A stretch of 64,000 nt of DNA from an uncultured Cellulomonas sp. (GCF_947494015.1 NZ_CANLTL010000007.1:157088-221087), one strand, 5' to 3'. Positions 51,131-60,369 are shown, counted from the stretch's first letter. Numbers and translations: made by a program. The notes: generated by a model not told the origin, from the letters alone.

Positions 51131-52131
51131 CGGCGACGCCGGGGACGCCCGGTGGGCGGGTCACGGCCGGTGAGGGGCGGCAGGCGGCCGCCGGTGACGC
51201 GCCGGCGCGCGTGGAGCTCGCGGCCGTGCCCGGGCTGGGAGCGCTGTACGCCCGCGGCGTCGCCGCGTCGGCCCGGCTGGCGGCGCTGTCCCGGGCGGGA
51301 CGGGCGCCCAGCCGCCTGCCCGACGTCGAGTACGTCGTGCACGGCGTGGTCGCGGACGCCGACCGGCTGACCGCCTACCAGCACCTGCTCGGCGAGACGG
51401 CGTCGGACGCGCTGCCGGCGGGGTACGTGCACGTGCTGGCGTTCCCGGTGGCGACCGCCCTCATGGTGGCCGGCGACTTCCCGCTGCCGCTGGCCGGGAT
51501 GGTGCACCTCGCGAACCGGGTGGAGCAGCACCGCGCGCTGCGGCTCGGCGAGCGGCTGACCGTCCGGGCCCGTGCCCAGCACCTGAGACCGCACCGGTCC
51601 GGCACGCAGGTCGACCTGGTCACGGAGGTCGGGGGCGAGGGGGCCGACGGCGTCGCCGGGACCGACGGCGTCGTCTGGCGCGGCGTGTCGACGTACCTGG
51701 CCAAGGGCGTCCGGCTCGCTACCGGGGGCGACGACGACGCGGCCGCGAGCGCACCGGCGCCCCGGCGCGAGGCGTTCGTCGCCCCGACGCCGACCGGACG
51801 CTGGACGCTGGCCGCGGACGCCGGACGCCGGTACGCGGCCGTCTCCGGCGACCGCAACCCGATCCACCTGTCGGCCCTCACGGCACGGCCGCTGGGGTTC
51901 CCCCGGGCGATCGCCCACGGCATGGACACCGCCGCGCGTGCGCTCGCCGCCGTCGGACCGGCCCGCGGGGAGTCCTTCACCTGGACCGCGGAGTTCGCCC
52001 GCGCGGTGCTGCTGCCGGGCACGGTCACGGTCCGCGTCGCGCCGGACGACGGCGGGTCGGGGTACGCGTACACCGGCTGGGACGCGCGGTCGGGCACGCT
52101 GCACCTGTCGGGCACGGTCGTCCCGAGCTGA
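51127..52131 (+). CDS. MaoC-like (R)-specific enoyl-CoA/ACP hydratase
   Basis: 334 residues, two hot-dog-fold halves. The hydratase-2 signature is in the C-terminal half: YAAVSGDRNPIHLSALTARP followed by AIAHGMDT, with Asp/His as the catalytic pair. The N-terminal half (about 60-200) is a degenerate hot-dog repeat, as in HtdX/FAS-type double hot-dog proteins. The first 30 residues are Gly/Ala-rich and look dispensable. The GTG overlaps the reductase stop by 4 bases. Confidence 0.85.
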   Translation: MTATPGTPGGRVTAGEGRQAAAGDAPARVELAAVPGLGALYARGVAASARLAALSRAGRAPSRLPDVEYVVHGVVADADRLTAYQHLLGETASDALPAGYVHVLAFPVATALMVAGDFPLPLAGMVHLANRVEQHRALRLGERLTVRARAQHLRPHRSGTQVDLVTEVGGEGADGVAGTDGVVWRGVSTYLAKGVRLATGGDDDAAASAPAPRREAFVAPTPTGRWTLAADAGRRYAAVSGDRNPIHLSALTARPLGFPRAIAHGMDTAARALAAVGPARGESFTWTAEFARAVLLPGTVTVRVAPDDGGSGYAYTGWDARSGTLHLSGTVVPS

Positions 52132-52323
52132 GAGGGGCGGACGGGCGGCTCGGCGGGCGGCGGTCGAGGCACCCGTCGGTCGGAGGTCGGCGCGCGGTCG
52201 GCGCGGCGGCCCGGGTCCGCGGCGGCGGTGATCCGTGTCGGTGTGCACCCCCTGGCACGCCGGCACGGTTCACCGCCTCCGCAGGGCCTGGGCCGCGTGG
52301 GCGGTGGCTGGCAGGCTGGCGAC

Positions 52324-52962
52324 GTGAAGCGAGCCATCGGTGAGGTCCATCTGCCCACGCTCGAGCCGTGGGCCGGCGAGCTGCAGGACGACGCCGTCCT
52401 GGACGGCGTCGAGCTGCGCGGCCTGGACCTCTCGGGTCAGCGGGCGACCGACGTCCGGCTCCTGGAGTGCGCACTGACCGAGTGCGTGCTCGACGACGTG
52501 GCCCTCGACCACGTACGGGTCGGCGACTGCGTGCTCACCGACGTCCGCTCGCACACCCTCACCGCGGTCGACTCGGTCTGGCGGGACGTGGCCCTGGCGG
52601 GGTGCCGGCTCGGGGCCGTCCAGCTCTCCGGCGCCGAGCTGCAGCGGGTGCGGATCACCGGCGGGAAGGTGGACTACCTCAACCTGCGCGAGTCCCGGCT
52701 GACCGACGTCGTGCTGGACGGCTGCGTCGTCGGCGAGCTCGACCTCATCGGGGCGACCGCGACCCGGCTGACGCTGCTCGGCTGCCGCGTCGACCGGCTC
52801 GACGTCACGCGGGCGACCCTCGACCGGGTCGACCTGCGCGGGGCCGACCTGTCCGGGCTGGACGGTCTCGGGTATCTGCGCGGCGCAACCATCAGCGGCG
52901 ACCAGCTGCTGGAGCTGGGGCCCGCGCTGGCGGCGCACCTGGGGATCGACGTCGTCGGGTGA
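52324..52962 (+). CDS. pentapeptide-repeat protein
   Basis: 212 residues with repeated A(D/N)LXX-like turns spread over about 20-195: LDGVELRGLDLSG, VLDDVALDHVRVGD, LRESRLTDVVLDG, VDLRGADLSG. These form a right-handed quadrilateral beta-helix. Members range from topoisomerase-protecting proteins to proteins of unknown role; the repeats here are rather degenerate (many Val in place of Leu/Phe), so no function is assigned. The GTG start has no strong RBS. It faces the GH3 gene across a likely terminator. Confidence 0.75.
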   Translation: MKRAIGEVHLPTLEPWAGELQDDAVLDGVELRGLDLSGQRATDVRLLECALTECVLDDVALDHVRVGDCVLTDVRSHTLTAVDSVWRDVALAGCRLGAVQLSGAELQRVRITGGKVDYLNLRESRLTDVVLDGCVVGELDLIGATATRLTLLGCRVDRLDVTRATLDRVDLRGADLSGLDGLGYLRGATISGDQLLELGPALAAHLGIDVVG

Positions 52963-52969
52963 GACGGCA

Positions 52970-53014
52970 GCGGCCGCCGCCCCGGAGCCGTCGGGCACCC
53001 AGGACGGCGGCCGC
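52970..53014. terminator. bidirectional terminator between convergent genes
   Basis: GCGGCCGCCG (52970-52979) pairs with CGGCGGCCGC (53005-53014) around a 25-base loop. Confidence 0.45.
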
Positions 53015-53031
53015 GCCGCGCGTGGCGCCGG

Positions 53032-56000
53032 CTACCGGACGGTCACGGTCGCCGTCCGCGAGTAGGTGGCGCCGTCGACCTCGGCCACGACGGTCACCCG
53101 CACCTCACCGCGCGTCGACGCCCGGAGCAGCCCGTCGGGGGTCACCGTCGCCCCAGCGGTGTTGTCCTCGTTGAGCGCGAGCCGATACGTATACGTCACG
53201 CCGTCGGCGGCTGGCACGAGGGACGCCGCCGCCACCGACACCCCGCGCCGTGCCTCGATCCATCGCACGCCCTGGTCCGCGAAGGACACGAGGTGGTCGT
53301 GCAGCGTCACGTCGCCGTCGGTGAGGGCACCGGAGCGCACCACCACGGGGAACGTGGTCGACTCCCGGTCGCCCTTGGCGCGGACCGTCGCGGTGATCTG
53401 CACGACGCCGGGACCCACGGGCCGCACCGCGCCGTCCCGGTCCACCGTCGCCACGCGCGAGTCGGAGCTCTCGTACCGGACCTGCACCCGGTCCAGGTCG
53501 TAGAACGAGTCGTCCTTGCCCGTCGCCGACAGGTTCGCGTGGATCACGCTGTCCGGCGTCGCGGTGTTCAGCACCACGCCGTCCGGCACCGCGGCCACCA
53601 CGCCGATGCCCGTCTTGAGCTGCCCGCCGAGCGTGAAGCCCGTGCTCAGGCCGCGCGAGGCGTCCGACGACGGCCCGACCCACAGGTCCCAGCGGCCGCG
53701 GTCGTAGGTCTTGCTGTCGTCCTCGGTGTCCCAGAACCACAGGTCCTCACCATCGACCTCGAGCGTCACCGTCCGGGTCTGACCGGCCGGCACGACGACC
53801 TTGTCGAACGCCTTGAGCTGGGCATCCGGCCGGGTCGCGGCGTCGGCCTCGGGCGACGCCACGTACAGCTGCACGACCTCGGCGCCGTCGACGTCGGAGG
53901 TGTTGCGCACGTCGACCGTGGCGGTCAGCGTGTCGTCGGGGTCCACGTGGGTGCTGTCCAGCCGCAGGTTCGAGTACTCGAACTGCGAGTACGAGAGCCC
54001 GTGCCCGAAGGGATAGGTGACGTCACCGGTGAAGTACTGGTACGAGCGCCCGTTGCGCCCGTCGGTGGGCGTCATCACGTAGTCCCGCGCGTCCGCGAGC
54101 TGCTCGACGTCGGCGTACTGCGTGAACGGCAGCTTCCCGCTCGGGTTGACGGTGCCGAACAGGACCCGGCCCACCGTGTCGCCCTGGTACATGCCGTTGT
54201 AGGTCGACCAGACGATGGCTGCCGCGGAGTCCTTGAACGGCTCGACGTCGACCGTGCTGACCGACTGGATCCAGGCCACCGTGCGCGGGTTGAGCGCCGC
54301 GACCGTGCTGACCAGGTCGGCCTGCCCGCGCGGCAGCTCGAGGTCGGGACGGTCCTCGTCCTCGGAGGAGTCCGACGGGTTCCCGGGGATCGCCGGGGTG
54401 GTCGAGCCGTTGCCCGCGATCGTGCCCACGTAGGTCACGACGGCGTCGGCGTCGCGGATCGCCTGCTCCTGCTCGGCGGTCAGCTCGGGCACGAAGGAGT
54501 CGTTCTCGTAGACGAAGTACAGCGTCTGGTCGCCCGTCGGGCCGGTGTAGGCGGCCGACGCCGGGGCGCCGGTCGCGGGGACCCGACCCGCGACGTCGCC
54601 GTCGCGCGAGCCGACGCGGACGTCGAAGCGACCGCCGTCGAGCGTCCCGGCGGCGCCGGACTGGCGGACCTCGACGCTCGCGGTGCCTGCGGGCACCTCG
54701 ACGTCGGCGCCGAACCAGCCGTTCCAGGCGCCGAGGGTCTGCATGCTGCTGTACGCCGTGGCCGGGTTGCTCCACGGCTGCACACCGCGCCAACCCGAGA
54801 ACAGGTGGCTGCGCAGGATCGTCTCCGGCGTCACGCGACCCAGCTCGTCGCCGGCGGCGTCGAGGAAGCGCACCGCGGCGGGCGTGGCGGGCTGCCCGGC
54901 GGCCGGGGCCACGGGCGAGCCGATGGACGGCTTGCGCTTGTTCTCCAGGCCGGTCTTGTTCATGCCCGAGATGTAGGTGACCTGGGCGTCCGGCGACACC
55001 GCGTGCACGGCCTTCTCGATGCCCTGCAACGCGTTGGAGTGCTCGGCGACGCGGGTCGGGGAGTAGTCCCCGTGGACCTCGGTCGTGGCGAGCGGCCCGA
55101 CGACGACGACGTCGTCCGCGTCCTCGGCGGTCAACGGCAGCGCGGGGGCGGCGCCGGCCGCCGGTGCGTCGTTCTTGAGCAGGACGACGGCCTCGTCGCT
55201 CATCTGCTGCGAGATGGCGAGGTGCTCGGGGCTCGAGACCTCGTTCTCGATCGAGTACTGCTCGCCGCGCCACGGCACCTGGTCGGCCGGGTCGAACTCG
55301 CCCGTGCGCATCCGGAGCGTGAAGGTGCGGGTCAGCGAGACGTCCATGTCGGCCTCGGTGACATCGCCGTCGAGGTAGGACTGCTCCAGGTACGTCGGGT
55401 AGTCCGCGTCCATGCAGTCCAGGTCGACGCCGGTCTTGAGCGTCCAGGCCACCGCCTGCGGCGCGGTGAGCGGCGCGGTGAAGCCCGGGGGCGTCCAGTT
55501 GTGGTTCGAGGTCTGCCACACGTCGCGGACGGCGTCGCAGTCCGACACCACGGCACCGTCGAAGCCGAAGGTGCGGCGCGCCAGGTCCTCGACCAGCTCC
55601 TTGCTGGCCGAGACGGGCGTGCCGTCGACCTCGTTGTAGGAGGTCATGAGCGATCCGGCACCGTACTCGCCCACGAGAGCCGCAAAGGCCGGCGTGTAGT
55701 ACTCACGCAGCTCGGCCTCGGTGACGTTCGAGCTGCCGGTGTGCCGGTTGTTCTCCGAGTTGTTCGCCACGTAGTGCTTGGGCGTGGCGACCGTCTTGAG
55801 GTACCGGTCGTCGTCGCCCTGCATGCCGAGGACGAACTGCCCACCGATCTGCGACGTGAGGAACGGGTCCTCGCCGTACGTCTCCTCGGCCCGGCCCCAG
55901 CGCGGGTCGCGGTCCATGTTGATCGTGGGCGACCAGTAGGTCAGGCCCTTGTTCGCTGCCGCGACGCCCGGCGAGGCGAAGTTGTTCATGGCGCGCGCCT

Positions 56001-56457
56001 CGTCGGAGGCCGCGGACGCCATCCGGCGCACGAGGTCGCGGTCCCAGGTGGCGGCGATGCCGAGGCCGGTGGGGAACTCGGTCGCCTCGCCGCCCTGGTT
56101 GAGCAGGTGCTGCCGGTCCTCGGCCGCGCGGGCGACGCCGTGCAGCGCCTCGTTCCAGTAGTTGTACGCCGCGACGCCCAGGCGCGGGATCGCGGGGGCG
56201 ACGCCGGTGGTCTGCTGCCGCTCGGCGCGGAACTGCTGGATCTTCTCGGCACGGGTCATGCGTGAGACGAGGTCCGCGGCGCGGACCTCGAAGGGCAGGT
56301 CGGTGTTCCGGTAGGCCGGTGTCTCGGCCCCGGACGCCGCGGACGGCGTGGGAGCGGCGGGCCTCGCGGCACCGGCTGCCGGGGCGACGAGGGCGACGGA
56401 CAGCAGCGCCGCGGCGACCAGCGTGCCGGCCGGGCGGTGTCCCAGGGGTGACTTCAT
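53032..56457 (-). CDS. secreted glycoside hydrolase family 3 enzyme (beta-xylosidase/beta-glucosidase type), multidomain
   Basis: 1141 residues. Signal peptide about 1-30. The GH3 N-terminal barrel (about 50-380) has RDPRWGRAEETYGEDPFL, KHYVANNSENNR and the nucleophile Asp306 in AVVSDCDAV. The GH3 C-terminal domain is interrupted (about 520-640) by a PA14/CBM-like insert with WNGWFGADVEVPAGTASVEV. A fibronectin III-like domain (YGHGLSYSQF-like FGHGLSYSQFEYSN, about 820-945) and one or two Ig-like/Big2 modules (VRYESSDSRVATVDRDG) follow. The barrel sequence most resembles xylan beta-xylosidases. Expression is probably repressed by a LacI-type protein at the operator in its leader. Confidence 0.88.
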   Translation of the reverse strand: MKSPLGHRPAGTLVAAALLSVALVAPAAGAARPAAPTPSAASGAETPAYRNTDLPFEVRAADLVSRMTRAEKIQQFRAERQQTTGVAPAIPRLGVAAYNYWNEALHGVARAAEDRQHLLNQGGEATEFPTGLGIAATWDRDLVRRMASAASDEARAMNNFASPGVAAANKGLTYWSPTINMDRDPRWGRAEETYGEDPFLTSQIGGQFVLGMQGDDDRYLKTVATPKHYVANNSENNRHTGSSNVTEAELREYYTPAFAALVGEYGAGSLMTSYNEVDGTPVSASKELVEDLARRTFGFDGAVVSDCDAVRDVWQTSNHNWTPPGFTAPLTAPQAVAWTLKTGVDLDCMDADYPTYLEQSYLDGDVTEADMDVSLTRTFTLRMRTGEFDPADQVPWRGEQYSIENEVSSPEHLAISQQMSDEAVVLLKNDAPAAGAAPALPLTAEDADDVVVVGPLATTEVHGDYSPTRVAEHSNALQGIEKAVHAVSPDAQVTYISGMNKTGLENKRKPSIGSPVAPAAGQPATPAAVRFLDAAGDELGRVTPETILRSHLFSGWRGVQPWSNPATAYSSMQTLGAWNGWFGADVEVPAGTASVEVRQSGAAGTLDGGRFDVRVGSRDGDVAGRVPATGAPASAAYTGPTGDQTLYFVYENDSFVPELTAEQEQAIRDADAVVTYVGTIAGNGSTTPAIPGNPSDSSEDEDRPDLELPRGQADLVSTVAALNPRTVAWIQSVSTVDVEPFKDSAAAIVWSTYNGMYQGDTVGRVLFGTVNPSGKLPFTQYADVEQLADARDYVMTPTDGRNGRSYQYFTGDVTYPFGHGLSYSQFEYSNLRLDSTHVDPDDTLTATVDVRNTSDVDGAEVVQLYVASPEADAATRPDAQLKAFDKVVVPAGQTRTVTLEVDGEDLWFWDTEDDSKTYDRGRWDLWVGPSSDASRGLSTGFTLGGQLKTGIGVVAAVPDGVVLNTATPDSVIHANLSATGKDDSFYDLDRVQVRYESSDSRVATVDRDGAVRPVGPGVVQITATVRAKGDRESTTFPVVVRSGALTDGDVTLHDHLVSFADQGVRWIEARRGVSVAAASLVPAADGVTYTYRLALNEDNTAGATVTPDGLLRASTRGEVRVTVVAEVDGATYSRTATVTVR

Positions 56458-56508
56458 CGTCGATCCATCTCGTTCGGTCGTGCGCGACGGGGCCGGAACA
56501 CGCCATGG

Positions 56509-56520
56509 CGAATCGATTCG
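56509..56520. promoter_or_regulatory. LacI-type operator in the GH3 leader
   Basis: Perfect 12-base palindrome CGAATCGATTCG with the central CG of LacI-family operators, about 20 bases downstream of the predicted transcription start. Fits sugar-induced derepression. Confidence 0.55.
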
Positions 56521-56538
56521 ATCTGGCCCGGCGGTGAC

Positions 56539-56567
56539 ACGTTAAGGTGAAGTGGTTGCCTCGTCAA
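56539..56567 (-). promoter_or_regulatory. sigma-70 type promoter of the GH3 gene
   Basis: On the minus strand TTGACG (56567-56562), a 17-base spacer, then TAACGT (56544-56539). This is the closest match to a consensus promoter in the window. Confidence 0.7.
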
Positions 56568-56635
56568 ACTAACCGTGACACCTGTCGTGGGTGCCATGAC
56601 GAGTGGGCGGTGCGCCCCCGGCGGCGACGGCCCAA

Positions 56636-57121
56636 TCAGGGGGCGACCAGGTCCTTGGCGTAGCACCGGGACTGCTCGACGTCTGCGTAGCCTCCGTAGC
56701 GCTCGGTCCGCACGTAGCCCGAGGCCTCGTAGAGCGCCATCGCCGCGGTCTGCCGGTCACCCGTCTCCAGGACGACCCGGTGCAGACCCGCCCCGGCAGC
56801 CAGCCGCTCGACCTCGGCGAGCACGCGCCGGGACAACCCGCGGCCCCGGAACCGGGGGGCGACGTACACGCGCTTGACCTCACCGAGGCCCGGCCCGGGC
56901 TCACCGGCGCCCCACGACCCGGGCCGCACGTGCCGCAGGGCCGCGCACGCGGCCGGGTCGCCGTCGACGCGCAGCAGGACCATGGCGGCGATGGTCGAGG
57001 TGTCGCGCAGCGGGACGGGCTCGTCGTCGTCCTGGTACAGGTCGCGCATCTCGGCCTGCATCGCGGTGCGCAACCGGGTCGCGTCGGCATCGTCCCAGGG
57101 GACGGTCTCCAGCGTGACCAC
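56636..57121 (-). CDS. GNAT-family N-acetyltransferase
   Basis: 161 residues. The acetyl-CoA-binding motif is EVKRVYVAPRFRGRGLSRRVLAEVERLA (key residues Arg-Gly-Arg-Gly near 92-95) and the C-terminal strand is MALYEASGYVRTERYGGYAD. The substrate is unknown. It begins 42 bases after purQ on the same strand and may be a downstream member of the purS-purQ transcript. The GTG at 57121 is the first in-frame start after the purQ stop; no RBS is clear. Confidence 0.8.
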   Translation of the reverse strand: MVTLETVPWDDADATRLRTAMQAEMRDLYQDDDEPVPLRDTSTIAAMVLLRVDGDPAACAALRHVRPGSWGAGEPGPGLGEVKRVYVAPRFRGRGLSRRVLAEVERLAAGAGLHRVVLETGDRQTAAMALYEASGYVRTERYGGYADVEQSRCYAKDLVAP

Positions 57122-57162
57122 ACCGGCGGGGGCGCCGGGGTCGGCGTCCCCCGTCGGCGGCC

Positions 57163-57855
57163 TCAGCCGACCAGGGTCTGCAGCACGGACGTGAACAGGC
57201 CGAGCCCGTCCGCCCCCCGGCGCGGACCCTCGGCGCTGTCGGGGCCGTAGCCGGGCTCGACCGCGTGCTCGGGGTGGGGCATGAGCCCGACGACGTTGCC
57301 GGCCTCGTTCGAGATGCCGGCGATGCGGCGACGCGAGCCGTTGGGGTCGGCGCCCTCGTAGCGGAACACCACCCGGCCCTCGCCCTCGAGCATGTCCAGG
57401 GTCCGGTCGTCGGCGACGAACTGGCCGTCCTGGTTCTTCAGCGGGACGGTGATCCGCTGGCCCGCCCGGAACGCCCGGGTCCAGGCGGTGTCGACGTTCT
57501 CGACCGTCAGCTCCTGCTCGCGGCACACGAAGGTGCGCACCTCGTTCTTGATCATCGACCCGGGCAGCAGGTGCGCCTCGGTGAGAATCTGGAAGCCGTT
57601 GCAGATGCCGAGCACGGGCAGGCCGCCGCGGGCGGCGTCGACCAGGGGCTCCATGACCGGCGCGAACCGGGCGATGGCGCCGGCGCGCAGGTAGTCGCCG
57701 TAGGAGAAGCCACCGGGCAGGACGACGGCGTCGACGTCGTGCAGCTCGGCGTCGGCGTGCCACAGCGAGACCGGCTCGCCGCCCGCGAGCCGCACCGCAC
57801 GCCTGGCGTCGCGGTCGTCGAGGGTGCCGGGGAAGGTGACGACCCCGACGCGCAT
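57163..57855 (-). CDS. purQ: phosphoribosylformylglycinamidine synthase subunit PurQ
   Basis: Glutamine amidotransferase that supplies ammonia to PurL. Class I triad: Cys85 in LGICNGFQ, His193 and Glu195 in [23 protein letters not shown] is also family-typical. The length of 230 residues is normal. The ATG overlaps the purS stop (TGATG), so the two are coupled. Its partner purL is 52 kb away, at 2490. Confidence 0.96.
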   Translation of the reverse strand: MRVGVVTFPGTLDDRDARRAVRLAGGEPVSLWHADAELHDVDAVVLPGGFSYGDYLRAGAIARFAPVMEPLVDAARGGLPVLGICNGFQILTEAHLLPGSMIKNEVRTFVCREQELTVENVDTAWTRAFRAGQRITVPLKNQDGQFVADDRTLDMLEGEGRVVFRYEGADPNGSRRRIAGISNEAGNVVGLMPHPEHAVEPGYGPDSAEGPRRGADGLGLFTSVLQTLVG

Positions 57856-58145
57856 CAGGCCAGGTTCCCGGTGGACGCGACGGTCGCGGCCGCGTCGGCC
57901 TCGATGTCGGCGACGCGGACGACGTCCTCGATGACCGGGTTGGACAGCACGGTGGCGGCGGCCTGCGCGGCGGCCTCGAGGACCTCCGCCGTGACCTCGC
58001 CGTCCACCTCGAGCTCGAAGCGCTTGCCCTGGCGGACGCTGGTGAACTGCCCGAAGCCGAGCCGCGGCAGCGCTCCGGCGACCGCCTTGCCCTGCGGGTC
58101 GAGGATCTCGGGCTTGGGCATCACTTCGACGACGACACGTCCCAC
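57855..58145 (-). CDS. purS: phosphoribosylformylglycinamidine synthase subunit PurS
   Basis: Small bridging subunit of the PurSQL complex, 96 residues. Conserved [22 protein letters not shown] and [11 protein letters not shown]; the extra C-terminal Ala-rich tail is longer than in most bacteria. The GTG start at 58145 has the RBS region GGAGGC about 6 bases upstream. It is the first gene of the purS-purQ pair. Confidence 0.93.
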   Translation of the reverse strand: MGRVVVEVMPKPEILDPQGKAVAGALPRLGFGQFTSVRQGKRFELEVDGEVTAEVLEAAAQAAATVLSNPVIEDVVRVADIEADAAATVASTGNLA

Positions 58146-58561
58146 GGGGGTGCCTCCTGGCGTTGGGGGAGGCGGCCAGGATACCGGCGCGACGACGGCC
58201 GGCGGCGTCGGGGTCCAGGAGGGTTCCGGAGGGTTCCGGGGTGGTGAGGCGGGGGTGGCGAGACGGGGGCGCGCGGGCCGACGTCACGGCGGGGTCCGGG
58301 TGGGGTTCGGGCGGGGTTCGGGGTGGGCGGTGAGGCGGGGGCGAGCGGGCCGACGTCACGGCGGGGTCCGGACGGGGTCGTGGGGCGGGGTCGCGTGCGC
58401 CGACGCGAGGTCGGGTCCGGGAGCGGCAGGCTCGAGCCGAGCGGACGGGCGCGTCCGCACCGCACGCGGATCGACGTGGGCAGCGCAAGCCGCGGTCCAT
58501 TCCCGCGCCCTCCACAGGCGCCCCCTGCTCTCCCCCGCATGTCAGTGCGCGGCGATACTAT
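58146..58561. repeat. G-rich intergenic region with a 72-base direct repeat
   Basis: The segment GGGCCGACGTCACGGCGGGG occurs at 58275 and again at 58347, exactly 72 bases apart, each within GTGAGGCGGGGG-type G-rich DNA; a third, decayed copy follows near 58395. No ORF is supported here. The spacing and GACGTC core recall the array at 30055, though the sequences are not alike enough to call one family. Confidence 0.6.
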
Positions 58562-58577
58562 TCGAACATACGTTCGA
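58562..58577 (+). promoter_or_regulatory. LexA (SOS) box of the DUF222/HNH gene
   Basis: TCGAACATACGTTCGA, a perfect match to the actinobacterial SOS box TCGAAC-N4-GTTCGA, 19 bases before the ATG at 58597. TACTAT just upstream (about 58555-58560) is a probable -10, so bound LexA would block transcription. Confidence 0.85.
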
Positions 58578-58596
58578 CATGACGGAGGGAGGTGCC

Positions 58597-60369
58597 ATGG
58601 TGACGGTTGCAACGACGGTGCCGTCCGCGAGCGCTCCCCGGGCAGGCCGGTCAGCGGCCGAGGCGCGCCACCGTGCGGACCTCCTCGTCTCCACGATGAA
58701 GGTGATGGCAGACCTGGTCGGCGGCGCCGCCACGTGGCCGGACGGGGACCGGGCCGAGTTGCTCGTCGACCTGGACCGTGTGATCGACGGCCTCGGTGTC
58801 GTTCGTGCCCGGCTACTGATCTCCCGCCGCGACGCCCAGGGCGGGCTGGATCCGGATGCCGCGGCGTCCGACGCCCTGCGGCAGCGCGAGGCGTCGACGG
58901 GTCGACGGACCGCCGTGTCGCAGTTCCGGCAGGCCGAGCAGCTCGAAGCGACCCCGGTCGTGGCGGACGCCGTCACCGCGGGGCGGGTGAGCCTCGAGCA
59001 CGCGATGGCGCTGGCGAAGGTGGCGGCCACCGGCACACCCGCGCAGCGCGCCGCCCTGTCGACCGCGGGCGCCCAGGAGGCACTGCTCCAGACGGCCGAG
59101 CGGCAGGACCCCGGGACGTTCGCCACCACGGTCGCCCGGTGGGCGGCGACCGTCGATCCCGGCGGCTTGGAGCAGGACCACCAGGCACAGCGAGCTCAGC
59201 GGTACCTGCATGTCACCCGGTCCTCGGCGGGCACGTTCCTCAAGGGTCGGCTCGACTCGATCGCCGGCTACCGGCTCACCCTGGCGCTGGAGGCGCTGTC
59301 GCCTCGACCGGCCGCAGACGACGACCGCGACCCGGCTCAGCGCCGGGCCGACGCGCTCGACGCGATAGCCGGCCGCATCCTTGCTGCCGCGGACACCAAG
59401 CCGGGCGGGCACGTGCCCCCGCAGATCACGATGATCATGACGCCCGAGACATGGGTCGCCGCGCGGGCCGAACGGGACCGCCGGCGCGGGGGCGACGCCG
59501 CCTCCCGACGTGCGACCGGGGCTGCGGCTGCGGCTGGGCGTCCGGCTGGGGCGACGGTCGGCTACCCGCCTGCGCAGCTCGAGGACGGCACCCCGGTGCC
59601 GGTCACCGAGCTCGCCGCCGCGATGTGCGACTGCGACGTGACCAGGGTCGTGATCGACGCCGACGGCGTGGCAGTGGACCTGGGTCGGGCCCAGCGGCTC
59701 TTCACCGGCGCGCAGCGACGGGCCGTCATCGCCCGGGACCGCGGATGCGGGTGGCCGGGGTGCCACGCGCCGGCGCGGTGGTGCGAGATCCACCACATCG
59801 CCTGGTGGGACCGGGACGCCGGCGCCACATCCGTCGACAACGGCGTCCTGCTGTGCTCCTACCACCACCACGAGACCCACCGGCGCGACCTGGTCATCAC
59901 CCGTGTGCCGAGCGCGCGCGTGCCTGCTGAGGCGAGCGGACCGTCCCACCGCGGCGCGGGCGACGACGGCCGGCCACCGGCCGGTGGACTCGTCACCTAC
60001 GACGTCTCGGACCGGACCGGCCGGAGTGTCGGGCGGCGTGCGACCTCGCCACCCGACACCGGGGACCAGGCGACCGCGCCACCCGACACCGGCCTCCAGG
60101 AGTTGTCGCCACCCGGCACGGGTGACCAGAAGGCCTCACCACCCGGCACCGGCCACCAGGCGACCGCACCACCCGACACCGGCCACCAGGCGACCGCACC
60201 ACCCGACACCGGCGGACGGACGTTGTCGGCGCCCGGCACTGGGCGGCGGATGCCCGAGGCTCCGAGCGTGCCACGTCCGCGCGGCGGTGCTCCCGACGCC
60301 GGGTGGACCACCGACCCGTTGACGGGTGACCGCGTGCCGGCCTTCCTGCTGACGGCGTGGACATCGTGA
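58597..60369 (+). CDS. DUF222 / HNH endonuclease-domain protein (13E12-like), SOS-controlled
   Basis: 590 residues. The N-terminal ~330 residues are DUF222, all-helical, rich in Ala/Arg. The HNH region follows at about 375-430: RGCGWPGCHAPARWCEIHH, with the Cys pair and IHHI, then DNGVLLCSYHHHETHRR, which provides metal-binding Cys/His and the nuclease His. The C-terminal ~150 residues are disordered, with six tandem decapeptides. GGAGGGAGG directly before the ATG at 58597 supports this start; an in-frame ATG at 58579 is possible. Related 13E12 genes in mycobacteria are also LexA-controlled. The physiological role is unknown. Confidence 0.88.
   Translation: MVTVATTVPSASAPRAGRSAAEARHRADLLVSTMKVMADLVGGAATWPDGDRAELLVDLDRVIDGLGVVRARLLISRRDAQGGLDPDAAASDALRQREASTGRRTAVSQFRQAEQLEATPVVADAVTAGRVSLEHAMALAKVAATGTPAQRAALSTAGAQEALLQTAERQDPGTFATTVARWAATVDPGGLEQDHQAQRAQRYLHVTRSSAGTFLKGRLDSIAGYRLTLALEALSPRPAADDDRDPAQRRADALDAIAGRILAAADTKPGGHVPPQITMIMTPETWVAARAERDRRRGGDAASRRATGAAAAAGRPAGATVGYPPAQLEDGTPVPVTELAAAMCDCDVTRVVIDADGVAVDLGRAQRLFTGAQRRAVIARDRGCGWPGCHAPARWCEIHHIAWWDRDAGATSVDNGVLLCSYHHHETHRRDLVITRVPSARVPAEASGPSHRGAGDDGRPPAGGLVTYDVSDRTGRSVGRRATSPPDTGDQATAPPDTGLQELSPPGTGDQKASPPGTGHQATAPPDTGHQATAPPDTGGRTLSAPGTGRRMPEAPSVPRPRGGAPDAGWTTDPLTGDRVPAFLLTAWTS
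60046..60243 (+). repeat. 30-bp in-frame tandem repeat encoding decapeptides
   Basis: Six units of 30 bases plus a partial one, encoding variants of SPPDTGDQAT and APPDTGHQAT. In-frame and Pro/Thr/Gly-rich; probably a length-variable, unstructured tail of the HNH protein. Confidence 0.85.

Noticed and set aside
60046..60243. Possible CRISPR array
   Set aside because: The 30-base units are contiguous and in frame, encoding decapeptides of the HNH protein.
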